Below, piece by piece: positions 47,354-59,077 of a stretch of DNA of 64,000 bases (the first letter of the stretch is position 1; each line of letters begins with the position of its first letter). A program made the position numbers and the translations under genes. The stretch is from Thamnidium elegans (lineage: Eukaryota; Mucoromycota; Mucoromycetes; Mucorales; Mucoraceae), in the NCBI GenBank assembly GCA_025201345.1, contig JAIXMG010000005.1:310001-374000 (forward strand). Direction: 5' to 3'. Under the pieces are notes generated by a model that saw only the letters and a program-made list of their open reading frames with translations, was not told where the DNA came from and searched no databases.

Positions 47354-50300
47354 ATGTCACTAGAAAAAGAAAGCACTTCATCAAGAAGACTTTCACTTCC
47401 AGACCTCTCAAAGTTAAAAGAGGAATGGGATCGTAGAGAAGCTATTCAAGCAACTGCACAACTCTTGCCTGGCAAACTACAAGTAAGACAACTTTTTTTT
47501 TCTTTTGTAAATTGGAAATAAATTAAGAATATGTATACATAGATTGATTTGCTTAATGTAAGAAGTGATGTTGTCGTAAAGAGGCCTCTTATGAGACTTC
47601 GTATGGGTTCACAACATTACTTTTCTTCTCGATCGAAGCATAGTAATGGCAATTGGAATGAAGGCTTCTTATTTACAATTTCTTATCATAATCAATTGTT
47701 TGATACTATCGAAGTAAGCCCTCTTTTTTTTATTGATTTGAATAAAATATGATCTAACCTTTTAATGATAGCTTGATCTGTATGATAAAAGAAAAAAATG
47801 GAGATCAAAGACGAAACATATCGGTAAAGCTAAACTAAAAATTGCTAAGTTGAAAGATAGAGATGATGTTTTCATCACGTATGTTTTCTTGTTTGTTTTT
47901 TTTTTCTTGTGTATATATATATATTTCACATGCTAACATGTTATATTCAATAGATTTTTACCAATGTATGAATATCATGTAAAGCGTTATTTACCAGCAC
48001 ATATTCAATTACCACACACCTTTTTAAAATCACATATGCCCAACATGTCTAAATTTACACAATACGGGTACAATCACTTTAGAAACAAGGACGCAAAATC
48101 TAGTTTACATGATGGTTCAGAAGACGAACTTTATCTAGATATTCCACCAGCTTATCTTCCCCATCCGAGCCATGGTAAACATTCAATGACACCTTTTATT
48201 GGATCAATTCAAGTACGAGTTCGATATGGCTTTCAACATCCACCAGAGGATCCCGAATCAGACACATTATCTCCTTTATATTTCAATCACAAGAAATCAA
48301 CTGATAATTTTAGTTTGCTGACTACGTCCCGAAAGAGTAGTGTCTATAGCAGTTCAAGTAATGCCTCGAGTTCAACTGCATATCAACAGCAGCAAGAATA
48401 TCATGATGCGGTAGAACCAAGAATGATACTTGTTGATGATATCGCTCAAATATTAAATTCACCTGTTACACCTAAACCAAATGTACTATTAAAATCTGAA
48501 TCGACTGTAGACTTGATGTTTCATCAAAAATTAGATAACGGTCGTAGGCATATTAATTTGGAACAATATAAAGTTGATTTCCCAAAAATGGATGGTGAAA
48601 ATAAAAAAAGAGATGTTGAAGTCTCGGATAATTCTAGTATAAAGAGTCATAACTTTGGTGATAAGAACTTTGCCTTTAGATGGATAAACGAATCATTTGA
48701 AGAAGTGGCCATCTCTCATCCTAGTCTAGATAGAATGATTGGTATGGTAGTTAGTCCTCAAACTCGTATCTTGTTACGTGCTGTCGTAAAAATGTTTAAT
48801 GCTTTCGGTCAAGGTTTCAAGATTACCATTCTCCAATTAATTTCTTCCTTATCTTTATTACAAACATTTTACACTGAGATCCCAAGGTACAAGAAAATAT
48901 TATAGATCAATATTTACATCATATATTCAACTCCTTTTTTTATATATACTTAGAGCGCCACCTGCCGAAAAAATCACTGATTTGAAATTCTTGGATGAAT
49001 CATATTACTTTTTAGGCCATGCCATCATTGCTTATGTAGGGTCTTTTTTCATAATTATTTTAACTCCTTAAAAAACTAACTCCCATTGTAATATAGGGCT
49101 GGCGCGGTATTTCTTATTTAGGAGATTATGCAAAATACTTGAAAGGTAAAACCAAAAAAAAAAAAAATGAAACGAAAAAGTAATTCTAAAACGTTTCTAT
49201 TTTAGATGTTGTAAAGACTAAATCAAATAAAGAAGCTATTGTTCGTTACTTGAAGATTCCTCAAGAGGATCTTTTAGGCTACGAGTATGGTTTACGTAAA
49301 GGTGCTGTATTCCAACCTAGTTATTTTGTCTCTTATGATCAAGCACATGAAGCTGTTGTAATGGGTATTCGAGGAACTTGGGTAAAAAAAAAAATGAACA
49401 AGCAAAAAATAAATAAGGAACCCTGGTTACTAATTATAATTTTCCTGTATAATAGAGTTTATACGATTGTATCACTGATCTTGTTTGTGAATACAGACCC
49501 TGGAAAGGCGGTCTTGTGCATTCCGGTATTTTGGCATCCGCACAATGGTTTTTCACTCGTATTATTCCACAAATCTTCTTATACGTAAGCGAGCAAACCA
49601 AATCCGGCAACCGAAATATTAAATCCTTTATCATTACCGGTCACTCCTTGGGAGCTGGTACCGCTGCCGTACTAACCATGATGGTCGTCGATCACATTGA
49701 ACAACTTCGCGAGCTTTCCAACAACCCCGACTTTAAAGTTCATTGTTACAGTTATGCACCCGTTGCAAGTGTTTCACATGATTTATCAGAGAAATACAAG
49801 GACCACATTGACAGTTTTGTGTGTCACGATGATTTAGTGGCTAGACTTTCTTACGGTACTGCTTCATGCGCCAAAGAGTTAATAATGGATTCACTTATTG
49901 CTGTAGATGGGTTCGGTGGATCTGCAAAAGTTTTGTCCAACCCAGGTATACGTAAAGAATGCTTTGATATCATACAAACGCGCCGTAAGGAAATATACCA
50001 GGGGAAAGAACCAAGATACCCTCTTTTGTATGTACCAGGCTGTGTCTATCAGTTTAGAAGAGGTGGATCAAAGCAAGCCACCAAATTAGCTCAGGATATT
50101 AAATTACCGGGAACAAATCCTCAACCTGATCCTGTTATTCAAAGAAGAGCTTCGTCTTCTTCACAGAGAAGAGCTACAAACCCTCCTAAGTTTTTACCTA
50201 GCCAATCAGAACCTGTTTTACCCACTGGTGAAGAAGTAACGTTTACGTTGCATAAATCTTCCTCCATGCTTTCAGAGGAAGCTTATATCTCAAAAACTTG

Positions 50301-50547
50301 TTTAGAAGATCATATGGTGGTTACTTACTTGACTGCATTTCAAACGGCTAGACAGGATAGTATGAGACAAGCATCGTTTCGTAGAGCAACTGCAAGAAAT
50401 GGTCAATCAACTGCTTCCTTTTCTTCTTCTTCTTCTACCTTAAAGACAAATACTAGTTCTCCACCTACCTTGAATAAATCAAACTCAAAGATCAAGTTAT
50501 CGACTAACTCTACACCTTTTACTAAACTTGATCAAGAAGCTACTTAG
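47354..50547 (+). CDS. C2-domain class 3 lipase (diacylglycerol-lipase-like)
   Basis: Eight exons (47354-47482, 47543-47713, 47772-47878, 47954-48886, 48954-49035, 49097-49145, 49206-49381, 49456-50547) give 912 residues. After a charged N-terminus comes a C2-like domain (about residues 40-150: LNVRSDVVVKRPLMRLRMGS, LDLYDKRKKWRSKTKHIGKA, FIGSIQVRVRYGF), likely to bind membranes. A long linker follows, then a lipase_3 domain (about 520-760): VVMGIRGTWSLYDCITDL, HSGILASAQWFF and the serine-nucleophile elbow ITGHSLGAGTAAVLT. A second acidic stretch (FVCHDDLVARLS) probably supplies the catalytic Asp. A Ser/Thr-rich tail ends the protein. No signal peptide is seen, so it is probably an intracellular lipase acting on membrane glycerolipids; the substrate is inference. 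Confidence 0.88.
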
Positions 50548-50697
50548 AGAAAAAAAAATGACGATAGAGACCACGTGTGCGCGTGATCCTTTTTCTATTT
50601 CTTTATTTTATATACCAAACCCCCTCCTTTTTTACCACATCAAAACAATAATAGAAAAAACACTTCTTTTTCTTTTTTCTACATATACTTTTTATAC
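50548..50697. promoter_or_regulatory. Short gap before the fucosidase gene
   Basis: 150 bp, T/C-rich before the start codon, in head-to-tail orientation behind the lipase gene. Confidence 0.4.
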
Positions 50698-53149
50698 ATG
50701 ATTTATTTATACCTGATACTTTTAATTCAATATACTGTAGCTGTACAGTACAATTTCGATACATTAAATGATACATCTATTGATTTAAGCAACTATTTAA
50801 ACAATAAAGGTACTTCAGGTCCCGGATCAGATTTTGATGGTACCGGTAGTTATTTCATGTGTGATAACAACAAAGAAGATATCACCATCGGTACAATCAA
50901 CTACCAACTTATTACAGCCACCTCTCAGCGAAAATTCGATAACGTAGTAAGTCTTGGTCAAATCATACCGCTACCTACTCAACAAGTAGGCGGTATGTAC
51001 TTGCTTGGTTCTGTAAACCACGGCCCTCTGACCGCAAACATCGTTATCGTCTACCAAGACGGTTCTCAAACTTTCACTACGTTAAACATACCGGACTGGC
51101 AAGTGAAACACAAGGATCAAATCGCTCGGCTGGATATCCATTCATGTCCACTCAATACAGGTTATCACGGTCACCTGTTTTCTGTTCCACTATTAGTAAA
51201 CCCAACTTTACCTCTTTCACACCTTTTACTTCCGTACACTAACCCAATTGGCACATTTCTTCCGTCACTACATATCTTTAGTCTCACCACATTACGGGTA
51301 GCAAAAATAAAAGTCGTGGCAGTGAAAGGTACGAGAGAATGGGTATCTGAATCGAAACCATATCAAATTGTTACTATTACTGTTCAAAACACAAGTCCTG
51401 GTTGGGTCAGTGATGTGTATGTGTTTGTTACGGCTTCACTTTTAAAAACAAAGTATAGAGGAAATATTAAAAGATTGGCGCCAGGGCATCAGGTCACGGT
51501 ACAGGTAGCCATTTTATCATTACAAAAGAAAAGAGAGTTTAGACAGGTTTTGGTAGAAGTGGAAGACGCAGAAGGAGATAGTGTCTGTGAGCCAACCGTT
51601 ATGGAACAAGTTGAAATTGGGTTAGAGGATTATAAAGATACGCCAGAGTAAGGAAATTTAGTGCGTTTTTTTTTTCACTTGTGCTTACATAAAAAAAAAG
51701 ATCGTTAGGAAAGCATACGGTACCAAGTTGGTTTCAATCAGCACGGTTCGGTATTTTTATTCACTGGGGAGTATACTCTATTCCATCATGGGCACCTGTT
51801 GGTTCCGAATACGCAGAATGGTACTGGTGGAACTACAACCGAAAATACAGCTCAACCTATAACTACCATCGATCGTTTTATGGTCCCGATATAGAGTACG
51901 ATGATTTTATTCGAATTTGGACACCTACACAGTTTGATCCAAAGGTATGGCTAAACCTAGTGGAATCAAGCGGAGCTAAATACTTTGTGTTTACTGCTAA
52001 ACATCATGATGGTGTCTCTTTGTTTAATACGAAAGTCAATGATCGGTCCAGTGTTAAAATGAACCCTTATAGAGATTTTGTAAAAGAGCTTCTGGATACT
52101 GCAAAAGAATCTTTTCCTGATTTAAAAAGAGGGATATATTGTAAGTATTATTATTTTTTGTGCAAGAGGAAAATAATTTTAAATGCGAACTTTATATAGT
52201 CTCTTTACCAGAATGGTTTCATCCAAGCTACCATGACAGCTCAATTAACTGGAACGGACCACCTATAAACCCATATACAGGACACCAAATTCAATACACG
52301 GGCGCACCCGCCGTAAGCAGCTTCGTTAACGACGTTCAAGTCCCTCAAATCTTGGAACTCATTCAAGACTATAACCCAGATATTATGTGGTGTGATATAG
52401 GCGGTATCAATAACTCCACAGCTTGGCAGTCTAAATTTTTAAACAATGCCAAAGAAACCGGGAAACAAGTTGTCATGAATGATCGATGCGGAAATTCAGT
52501 TTCGGATTTTGCGACAGTAGAATATCAAGGTATAAATCATGTCCCTGAAAGGTTTTATGAATCGACTCGCGGTATTGATCCGCATTCTTTTGGGTAAATT
52601 TTATTTTTTTTATTTTTATGGTAATGTTTTTAAAAACAACTTTCTGTGTGTAGTTTTAATCATCAAACAAAATCAGATCAATATGCAACCACTAGTTCGT
52701 TACTACGAGAGCTAGTATCTACAATATCTAAAGGTGGAAACTTTTTACTTAATATTGGTCCTGAGGGTTCAGGTGCCATACCTCAAGTAATGGCAGATCG
52801 TTTACTTGACATAGGGCAATGGATCGAACAAAACCAAGAAGCTGTATTTGATACAGTACCTTATTGGGCCACAAGCTCCGATTTCCACGAATTAAGACAA
52901 CCCTTGCATTTCATGCAATCAAAAGACGGAAAATCATTTTACGTGTTTAGTTTAGAGAAACCAGCGGGTCAACGGTTAGTGATCAAATGTAGTGTACCAT
53001 TACATCCAGACGCAAAGATTTCTTTGCTATCAAAATCAGACGCATTAAAATGGAGAGTGTTCAGTAACGGAAGGTTGATTGTGGACGTTCCCGATCATGT
53101 TGTTGAAATGGAAAAGGTTTTGTGGGTTTTTAAAATAGAGGCTCCTTGA
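50698..53149 (+). CDS. Secreted alpha-L-fucosidase-like protein (GH29)
   Basis: Four exons (50698-51647, 51701-52140, 52200-52593, 52654-53149) give 759 residues. MIYLYLILLIQYTVAVQ is a signal peptide. The first 315 residues form an extra N-terminal beta-rich region (NFDTLNDTSIDLSNYL, YQIVTITVQNTSPGWVSDVY) not found in short GH29 enzymes. The catalytic barrel starts at KHTVPSWFQSARFGIFIHWG and contains EYAEWYWWN, YFVFTAKHHDGVSLF, RGIYFSLPEWFHP and YNPDIMWCDIGG; the Asp of WCD is at the usual nucleophile place. GGNFLLNIGPEGSGAIP is the usual GH29 end block, followed by a beta domain. The first acceptor is an A run before ATCGTTAGG, the only choice that keeps the frame. Likely role: removal of fucose from external or wall glycans. 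Confidence 0.92.
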
Positions 53150-54239
53150 GACGAGTTTTTAATATATTCCATCAAATTGTAGTTTCTAGTTTTTTAAAGA
53201 AATAATTAAATAAACTGCCCTTCTAAACCTCTTTACAGATCCCACACAGATTCCAATCAGATTCATCATTCAGCCACGGATGAAGGTGATGAACCTTCAT
53301 CCATGGCTGTAGGATGAAAGCAATGAACCTTCGGCCGTGTTCTGTATCCAAGTGGTATTTACTACACATTACTTAGATCTTCTTACTATTCTATATCGAC
53401 AGAATGAATGTAATAACAAGTTATTGAATTGGCACAATTAGATAAATACATCATTTCTATAATAAGATATGTTGTTATGATCAACCCACACAAGTTGTGC
53501 TCATCCATAAAAGGGTTATGTATCGTGTATGAACCCATTTAGCTTTTAATTATATTATGTTTTTAGACCTCTGTATTCGTTTCTAAAGTCTCTTAATTTC
53601 AATTAATAAACAACAACCTTTTTCGGTCTGATAAAACTTTTTTATTTTTGATATTTACTCTGAGATGTGATCAAGCATATACAAATAGATATTCTCATAT
53701 ATATTTACACATACATAATTATCTCGCACGTCTTTATCCCTTTATGACTAATTCATATTTATTTTAACTAAGCCTTGCCGACATCGTCCAGTAATAACTG
53801 TTGTCTGAGTAATGATTAGAAGATTGACCATAACTACATATCTTGACCGAAGACTAGGTTAGATAAGCACGGCTTGAAGTTATGTAAGAAAATGTGGCAC
53901 TTATTGTGATACTTAAACTCAGATATAAGAAAACTATATAAACCTGCACCTTTTTTATTTAATAAAACGATAATTCCTATGTTGCGACTGATTACTTTTT
54001 AGTAACTTTTTGGTTTTTTATTTTTTTATTTGAATCTTCACTATTTTATAGCTCGGATTCCACAATCTGTCAATATTACACTGAGGATCTTGATTTCTAT
54101 GTCCTGTGATTTTTTTAATAAGGTTTCATTTTGATACCTAACGTATGTTATGTTTATATTCGATAAACTCATCGATTATTTTATTTTATGTGTGATTTTA
54201 CCACAGAGTTAATAGTACAATTTCCAAAAAAAAAATCTT
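53150..54239. other. Intergenic, mostly featureless
   Basis: AT-rich DNA after the fucosidase gene. It contains the hairpin and duplicated unit at 53271-53345, listed separately. No coding frame. Confidence 0.5.
53271..53345. repeat. Hairpin with a duplicated unit
   Basis: CAGCCACGGATGAAGG (53271-53286) and CCTTCATCCATGGCTG (53294-53309) form a 16-bp inverted repeat with one mismatch and a 7-base loop. A diverged second copy (AGGATGAAAGCAATGAACC then TTCGGCCGTG) follows at once. Confidence 0.85.
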
Positions 54240-54860
54240 TAATGCAATCGGGCCTAACTCTGTCAACAGCTGTTACGTCGATGCATATTCGAATTATTTT
54301 GGAATGCCGTACTTCCTTTTGTACTAGTTGATATCATCGATCGTCCTAAAAATACATTCGACTATATTTTAATTCGGTCATATAAAAAAAATATAGCAGA
54401 TATATTTGACTTGGTAGGAAACGAACGATGTACTTTCGAAGCGTCCAATTTGATAAGAAACTTTGTATGGAATATTCCTTCTCGCGTAGATGATATTTCT
54501 TTGGAACCTCAATTCGTACGAGGAGAAGGCAATTGTGCAATGGAATTATTTATGGTGTTCTTTCAAAATATGTCAAACTCAAATCGTTGATTTCCGGCTT
54601 TTCTAACAAAGTCCTTACATCTTTTATCTGTTCGAACGAGGAAAATCGCTCGAGAATGGATACGAGGACTTCCCTATTATTCTGGATGTTGATAATGATA
54701 TGGGAGACTCATTTTCTGCGGAAAAGTCATTTATAGGGGGAAGGAACTAGATGAGGAGTTCCTTTACCGGACAGTCATCAGGGAGAAAAGATTTCGTTGC
54801 AGATCTCAAGATTGTGGGGGGGGGAGTTTATGACGACGAGAAATATAATCGATTCTTTAG
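54240..54860 (+). pseudogene. Broken unrecognised coding region
   Basis: Codons look translated but the frame changes. One frame reads FERGKSLENGYEDFPIILDV then DNDMGDSFSAEKSFIGG before a stop near 54750. The next frame reads GKELDEEFLYRTVIREKRFR then CRSQDCGGG to about 54830. The upstream part (from ATGCAATCGGGCC) has no long open frame. A run of eight to nine G's at 54817-54825 adds to the disorder. No domain is recognised; it is probably a relic of a lineage-specific family or of a transposable element. Confidence 0.45.
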
Positions 54861-55217
54861 ATATGCCTCCATTTTTCTTTCTTAGTGACCATACGGGCTT
54901 CATGTAAGTACAAAGAACAGAGACCAACATTTACTTGCCAGAAAAAAATCACTGTTTGTAACAATACAACCTATAAAATAATTGATAACAAAACTTTCCT
55001 TGTCCATATCGATAACTTAAATAGCAGCATACGAATCATCAGTTCTGACATGGAAAAAGCTCGCCATAGAGTAACGTTTAAAAAATTATGATATTACCAT
55101 TAAAACAGAAAACATTAAATCTATTAAATGAAAGATGAAAAAATTTAAAATTAACAATAATTTATAAAATCATTAGCTAGTTAGATGATACTGATATATT
55201 AATACATTTATGTTATA

Positions 55218-55390
55218 CAGTAGTGGCTCTATTTAAAGGTGTTCGATTTAGGGGTAGGTTCTATTTAAGGGTGAATTTCTCCAGGGCACCTTCTTCCGTC
55301 CCCCGCTTTAACACCGCTATTATCGCTAATAATCGGTTTAAGGATGGATTTCCTGAGAATTTCGGCCACCCTTAAATAGAGCTGCCACTG
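55218..55390. mobile_element. Tc1/mariner-like MITE
   Basis: A 173-bp element with terminal inverted repeats of about 28 bp. The right end, read inward on the minus strand, is CAGTGGCAGCTCTATTTAAG; the left end reads CAGTAGTGGCTCTATTTAAA. It is flanked by TA on both sides, the target duplication of Tc1/mariner elements. There is no coding capacity. A second internal TCTATTTAAGGG copy follows the left end. Confidence 0.88.
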
Positions 55391-56700
55391 TATACAATTT
55401 CTATGATTAAGTCGTTAATTAACTTAGTCATGTTTTTTTTATTTAATTTTTTAGAAGAAGAAAAAATTAGAAATACACTTATTAAAGACGTTTATATCTT
55501 CATATATACTATTGTTTTATTAAGATATAATCATTTCTCGTATACTTCGAAAATATCCAAAGACTGTATAGGCCTGTTACAAAATAAACGATAATAACTT
55601 CAAACTTCTCTCTTTCTTTCTTTCCCTTTGTTTATTTTACTTTACTACTTTTTCCAATAAAATGCAAATTAAGGTACTCTGAGTGGCTGTTTTTCATTTT
55701 TACTTTTCGGAGGTATAATTACCCAAAAAGTACAACTAAAAAAAAAAAATTACCATTAAATCATCCAACACTTTAAGGGATGAAGGTACTTATACTAAAA
55801 CTAAGCGAAAAAAAACAGGATATATAAGAACTCGATTAAAAAAAGTGCTACTTTCTCTATAAGGTATAAAACTTCTCCATTCTCTCATATACAGCTAACT
55901 ACTTTTAAAGATATTAAGCTTTAACTAACACGCGGTAAATTAATAGTTATTTAATAATTCCTTTATTGATAATTGATATAGTAAATAATTGTTCACAACA
56001 GAACGTAAGCGAAAAGTAATAATAAAAAATATTAATCCAATGTTCCAAGTGACACTCTTCTTTTTTTGGATACTTTCTGGTCAGGTTGGAAGGAGTCAAA
56101 TGAAACAATAGGAAGCTTATTATGGTTGGTATCATTTTTAATGGAGCTATGGATCTGAACTATGTGCGTTAACTCGTCCAAGAAGCTAAAAACAAGGGTT
56201 ATATCTTTCTTTGCAATTGGTGTTGTTACTGTTGCTATTTCTGTAATTGTTCGGATTGTGCTGCATTCACCTGTCATGAGGTAAAAAGAGATTTTGTTAC
56301 CTAGAAAAGAGGCAAAGTTAATATATTTCTATTATCTGTTGTGTAATTGCGATTCTATATTAACCGATTGAATAAAAAGTGAGGCATTTGTTTAACCCTT
56401 GCTTTTCTGAACCTTGTTTAGAGAAAATACAGGTTCTATAAAAGTCAAAGAGCTGACCATCAACACCAGAGGAAGATGATTTCATTTCTCCATAGCAAGA
56501 GGTGTAGCAATATTTATAGTATTTATAAATATCGACAATATAATCTACACGTTTGTTACTATTTTGTACGTTTTTGTTCTCTTTGTTTGAGCTATGGCAA
56601 TATATATTAGTGTAAATATTAAGAGCGCTATGATATGAATTTGTTTGCATTGAAATGTACATACCAATGAGATACAACGTTCTCTTTTTCAATAGCAAAC
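55391..56700. other. Intergenic, no gene seen
   Basis: Open frames on the minus strand (56032-56277; 56360-56833) are short, and the second is largely a translation of the tetranucleotide repeat. No family features. Confidence 0.5.
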
Positions 56701-56715
56701 AGCCCTTGTATGAAG

Positions 56716-56786
56716 GAAGGAAGGAAGGAAGGAATAAAGGAATGAACGAAGGAAGGAAGGAAGGAAGGAAGGAAGGAAGGAAGGAA
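56716..56786. repeat. (GGAA)n microsatellite
   Basis: About seventeen GAAG/GGAA tetranucleotide units in two blocks, broken in the middle by variant units (AATAAAGGAATGAACG). Confidence 0.9.
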
Positions 56787-57464
56787 GAACCAACATCAAG
56801 CTCATACCTAGCGGTAATGCCCAAGTCTTTCAAGCCAGGTAAGCTAAATCAAAGAATAAACACACAGTTAATCATTAAAAATATTTTCTATTTTTATATA
56901 CTTACAGAGCTTCAATGGATAATATGACGTTTTTATCAACATCGTTTGCCGTTTGACTTTCTTTTAATAACGCAATTACTAACACCGAAGTCAGAATTGC
57001 GTTATCTTTATAGTTCTGAAAAGTAAAAAAAATAAATAAGTGAGGTGGCTAATCGAGTAAAAAAATGATAAATTACATTTATCACGTCTTTGATAAATAA
57101 AAACTTCTCATTGAAACTTCTTTTTTCTGCTTGTTTATCAAGAAATGAGTTTCGGATATTTTGAATTAGGCGAGGGGAAAGATATTCTGGTAGAAAAACC
57201 AAAATTCAATATACATATCAACTGTATATCAAATTTGCTTCGCTTTGCGATATTTTGGTTTAAATATTGTGTTTATATTTAATATTATGTATCATACTTG
57301 GGATTTTTGCGTCTACGTTTAATATCATACAAAAAAAGTTACTATTTCTTGTTTAAAAACACAAAAGAAAGGTTGATCCTATTATATATACCTTTGATAT
57401 AACTAAATAATTGGCGAAAAAAGAAGGGGAATTACACTACCTTCTATTTTTATTAAAGAGGTCG
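56787..57464. other. Intergenic, no gene seen
   Basis: AT-rich with no supported feature. Confidence 0.5.
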
Positions 57465-57620
57465 CACTTGTAAACAAATGAATGTAGTAGAGTTTCAAAT
57501 TGATATTTACGCCCGATACCAATTAACGAGTCATACTTGTAAACAGAAAAATGTCGTACAGAGCTTCAAATTGATATTTACTAAGACAATATAACATGAT
57601 AACGCCCAATGCTAATTAAC
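57465..57620. repeat. Imperfect tandem duplication, about 70-bp unit
   Basis: ACTTGTAAACA at 57465 and 57535 each start a unit that continues with a shared TTCAAATTGATATTTAC. The first unit then has GCCCGATACCAATTAACG and the second GCCCAATGCTAATTAACG. The second unit carries an insertion of about 15-18 bases. Confidence 0.8.
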
Positions 57621-58151
57621 GGTAATCTATGAGCGATATATTACACATGTATATAAACAAACGTAGGAATATCTTTTGATGTTATTTACCTCAAATAATT
57701 TAGAAAAGTTTTTCCTTTTCATACCATATTTTAACTTATAGAGTTATAATAATAACCATTCACCGTCTAAACAAAGCATTCACGACGATCCTTGAAAATC
57801 CAAGGAAAAGAATAATTTTCTCGTCTAGTGGTACACATAACTGCAGACCAAAAATCCAAACAGAGCAATAGCCCTAGTAGAGCAAGACCTTTAAAGGGAT
57901 AATAAAAATAGCATATTGTGAGTTTAATATATATCGTAAAAAGTAATAAGTAATTTATCAAAAAAGTAGGTTTTACAGGTCCTTTATGATGGATGACCAC
58001 TTCCCTTTTGGGCAGTCATCTTGATAATTAGAGCCATGCACTTCTATAAATAAATAAAATTAAGTATCATATACGAAAACTATCGTTCTTATGTAAGGAA
58101 CTGATACGTACTTCTTACTTGATAAAGTACTAGAGTTATTTATTGATAATA
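57621..58151. other. Intergenic, no gene seen
   Basis: A minus-strand open frame (57767-58000) has two hydrophobic stretches but no recognisable family; not called. Confidence 0.45.
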
Positions 58152-59077
58152 TATCGGTTTTCTTTGGGACCACGGTGCAAATCATTCGGGCCACGGCGGT
58201 GTGTACATAGGGTATCTTTGGATCGGACACCCTGTGGTCCGAAAAAAAATAACTACGTGCATTCTCATGGTCTGAGCGTTATCAAATGAAACTAAAACAT
58301 TAGAGTTGTTTACTTATACACACCATAAAATATTTAAAACCATTCTTTATGTCTAGCATTCATACTATACTTCGTATTTTATTATCTTTCTCTGAAAATT
58401 TAAAGGAAATAAGGTAGATAAAATATAGTTTATTAAGAGAAAAAAAGGTATTATTCTCCATCAAAAGATTCGGTTACAACAAGCTCATCTTTTTTTGCGT
58501 CAAAAGACTTATCTTCTGTATGTTTGGGAAATTGCCAAAAGAGATTCCATGTCGATTTAAACAACGTAGCATAGGATTCGTCTACGTGGAAGTACATATG
58601 GCTAACAGAAGGATATGACATACGCCTTTTGGCCGAACTCGACAGTCACCCAGTGTGCATTTTTCATATTTTGAAGGTGGTATGGCCGTACTTTTACTTT
58701 TGATTTTACAGGAACCTTAAGTGAGCGGTCCATAAAGACGTCTTTTATTCTCGGCGTCGGGATATTTACATATAGATATGTTGTAAGTATCCGCAACAAC
58801 TTGAACACAGCCAGGATAATCAAACCAAATAGGCATGATCGTTCTTCTATACTCATACATATCTGATTTGATGTTCCTTTCTAGGCTGACAACGTCGAAA
58901 ACATAATCTTTACATACAGGTTCTTGTTGGATTCACATTCTACGAGCATATCTTTCTTTACATCCCTATACCTATCTTCATTGAGCTTTTAAACTTTTGT
59001 TTTGACGCAGTTCACGGGGTACTCGATCCAAAACACCCTATGTACACACCGCGCCGTGGTCCCTAAGAAAACCGATA
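58152..59077. mobile_element. TIR-bounded DNA transposon, non-autonomous, about 0.93 kb
   Basis: The right end (59077 inward, minus strand) begins TATCGGTTTTCTTAGGGACC and continues for about 55 bp to GGATCGA. The left end (58152-58224) begins TATCGGTTTTCTTTGGGACC and matches the same sequence, but holds an extra 20 bases or so that include a second GGGCCACGG. Inside is a broken OTU-like coding fragment and no recognisable transposase. ATA precedes the left end and follows the right end, which could be a 3-bp target duplication; this is not certain. Confidence 0.82.
58446..58990 (-). pseudogene. OTU-protease-like fragment inside the transposon
   Basis: In three overlapping minus-strand frames: LNEDRYRDVKKDMLVECESN, then (frame change) CKDYVFDVVSLERNIKSDMY, MPIWFDYPGCVQVVADTYNI and ICKYPDAENKRRLYGPLT. 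A second change leads to LQNMKNAHWVTVEF and a third to SHMYFHVDESYATLFKSTWN, stopping at 58446. A helix with a VQVVADTY core and a late NAHWVTVEF (His-Trp) resembles the second half of OTU-type cysteine protease domains carried by some DNA transposons. The catalytic Cys part is not visible. Frame breaks show it is dead. The family assignment is tentative. Confidence 0.5.

Noticed and set aside
49250..49588. Unspliced frame running past GIRGTW
   Set aside because: Reads through a clear GTAAAA...AATAG intron of the lipase gene.
51648..51720. Acceptor TTAG|GAAAGC for the first fucosidase intron
   Set aside because: It breaks the frame of the conserved KHTVPSWF block; the upstream A-run acceptor keeps it.
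56360..56833. 157-codon minus-strand frame
   Set aside because: Its N-terminal part is a translation of the GGAA microsatellite (FLPS repeats); no family features.
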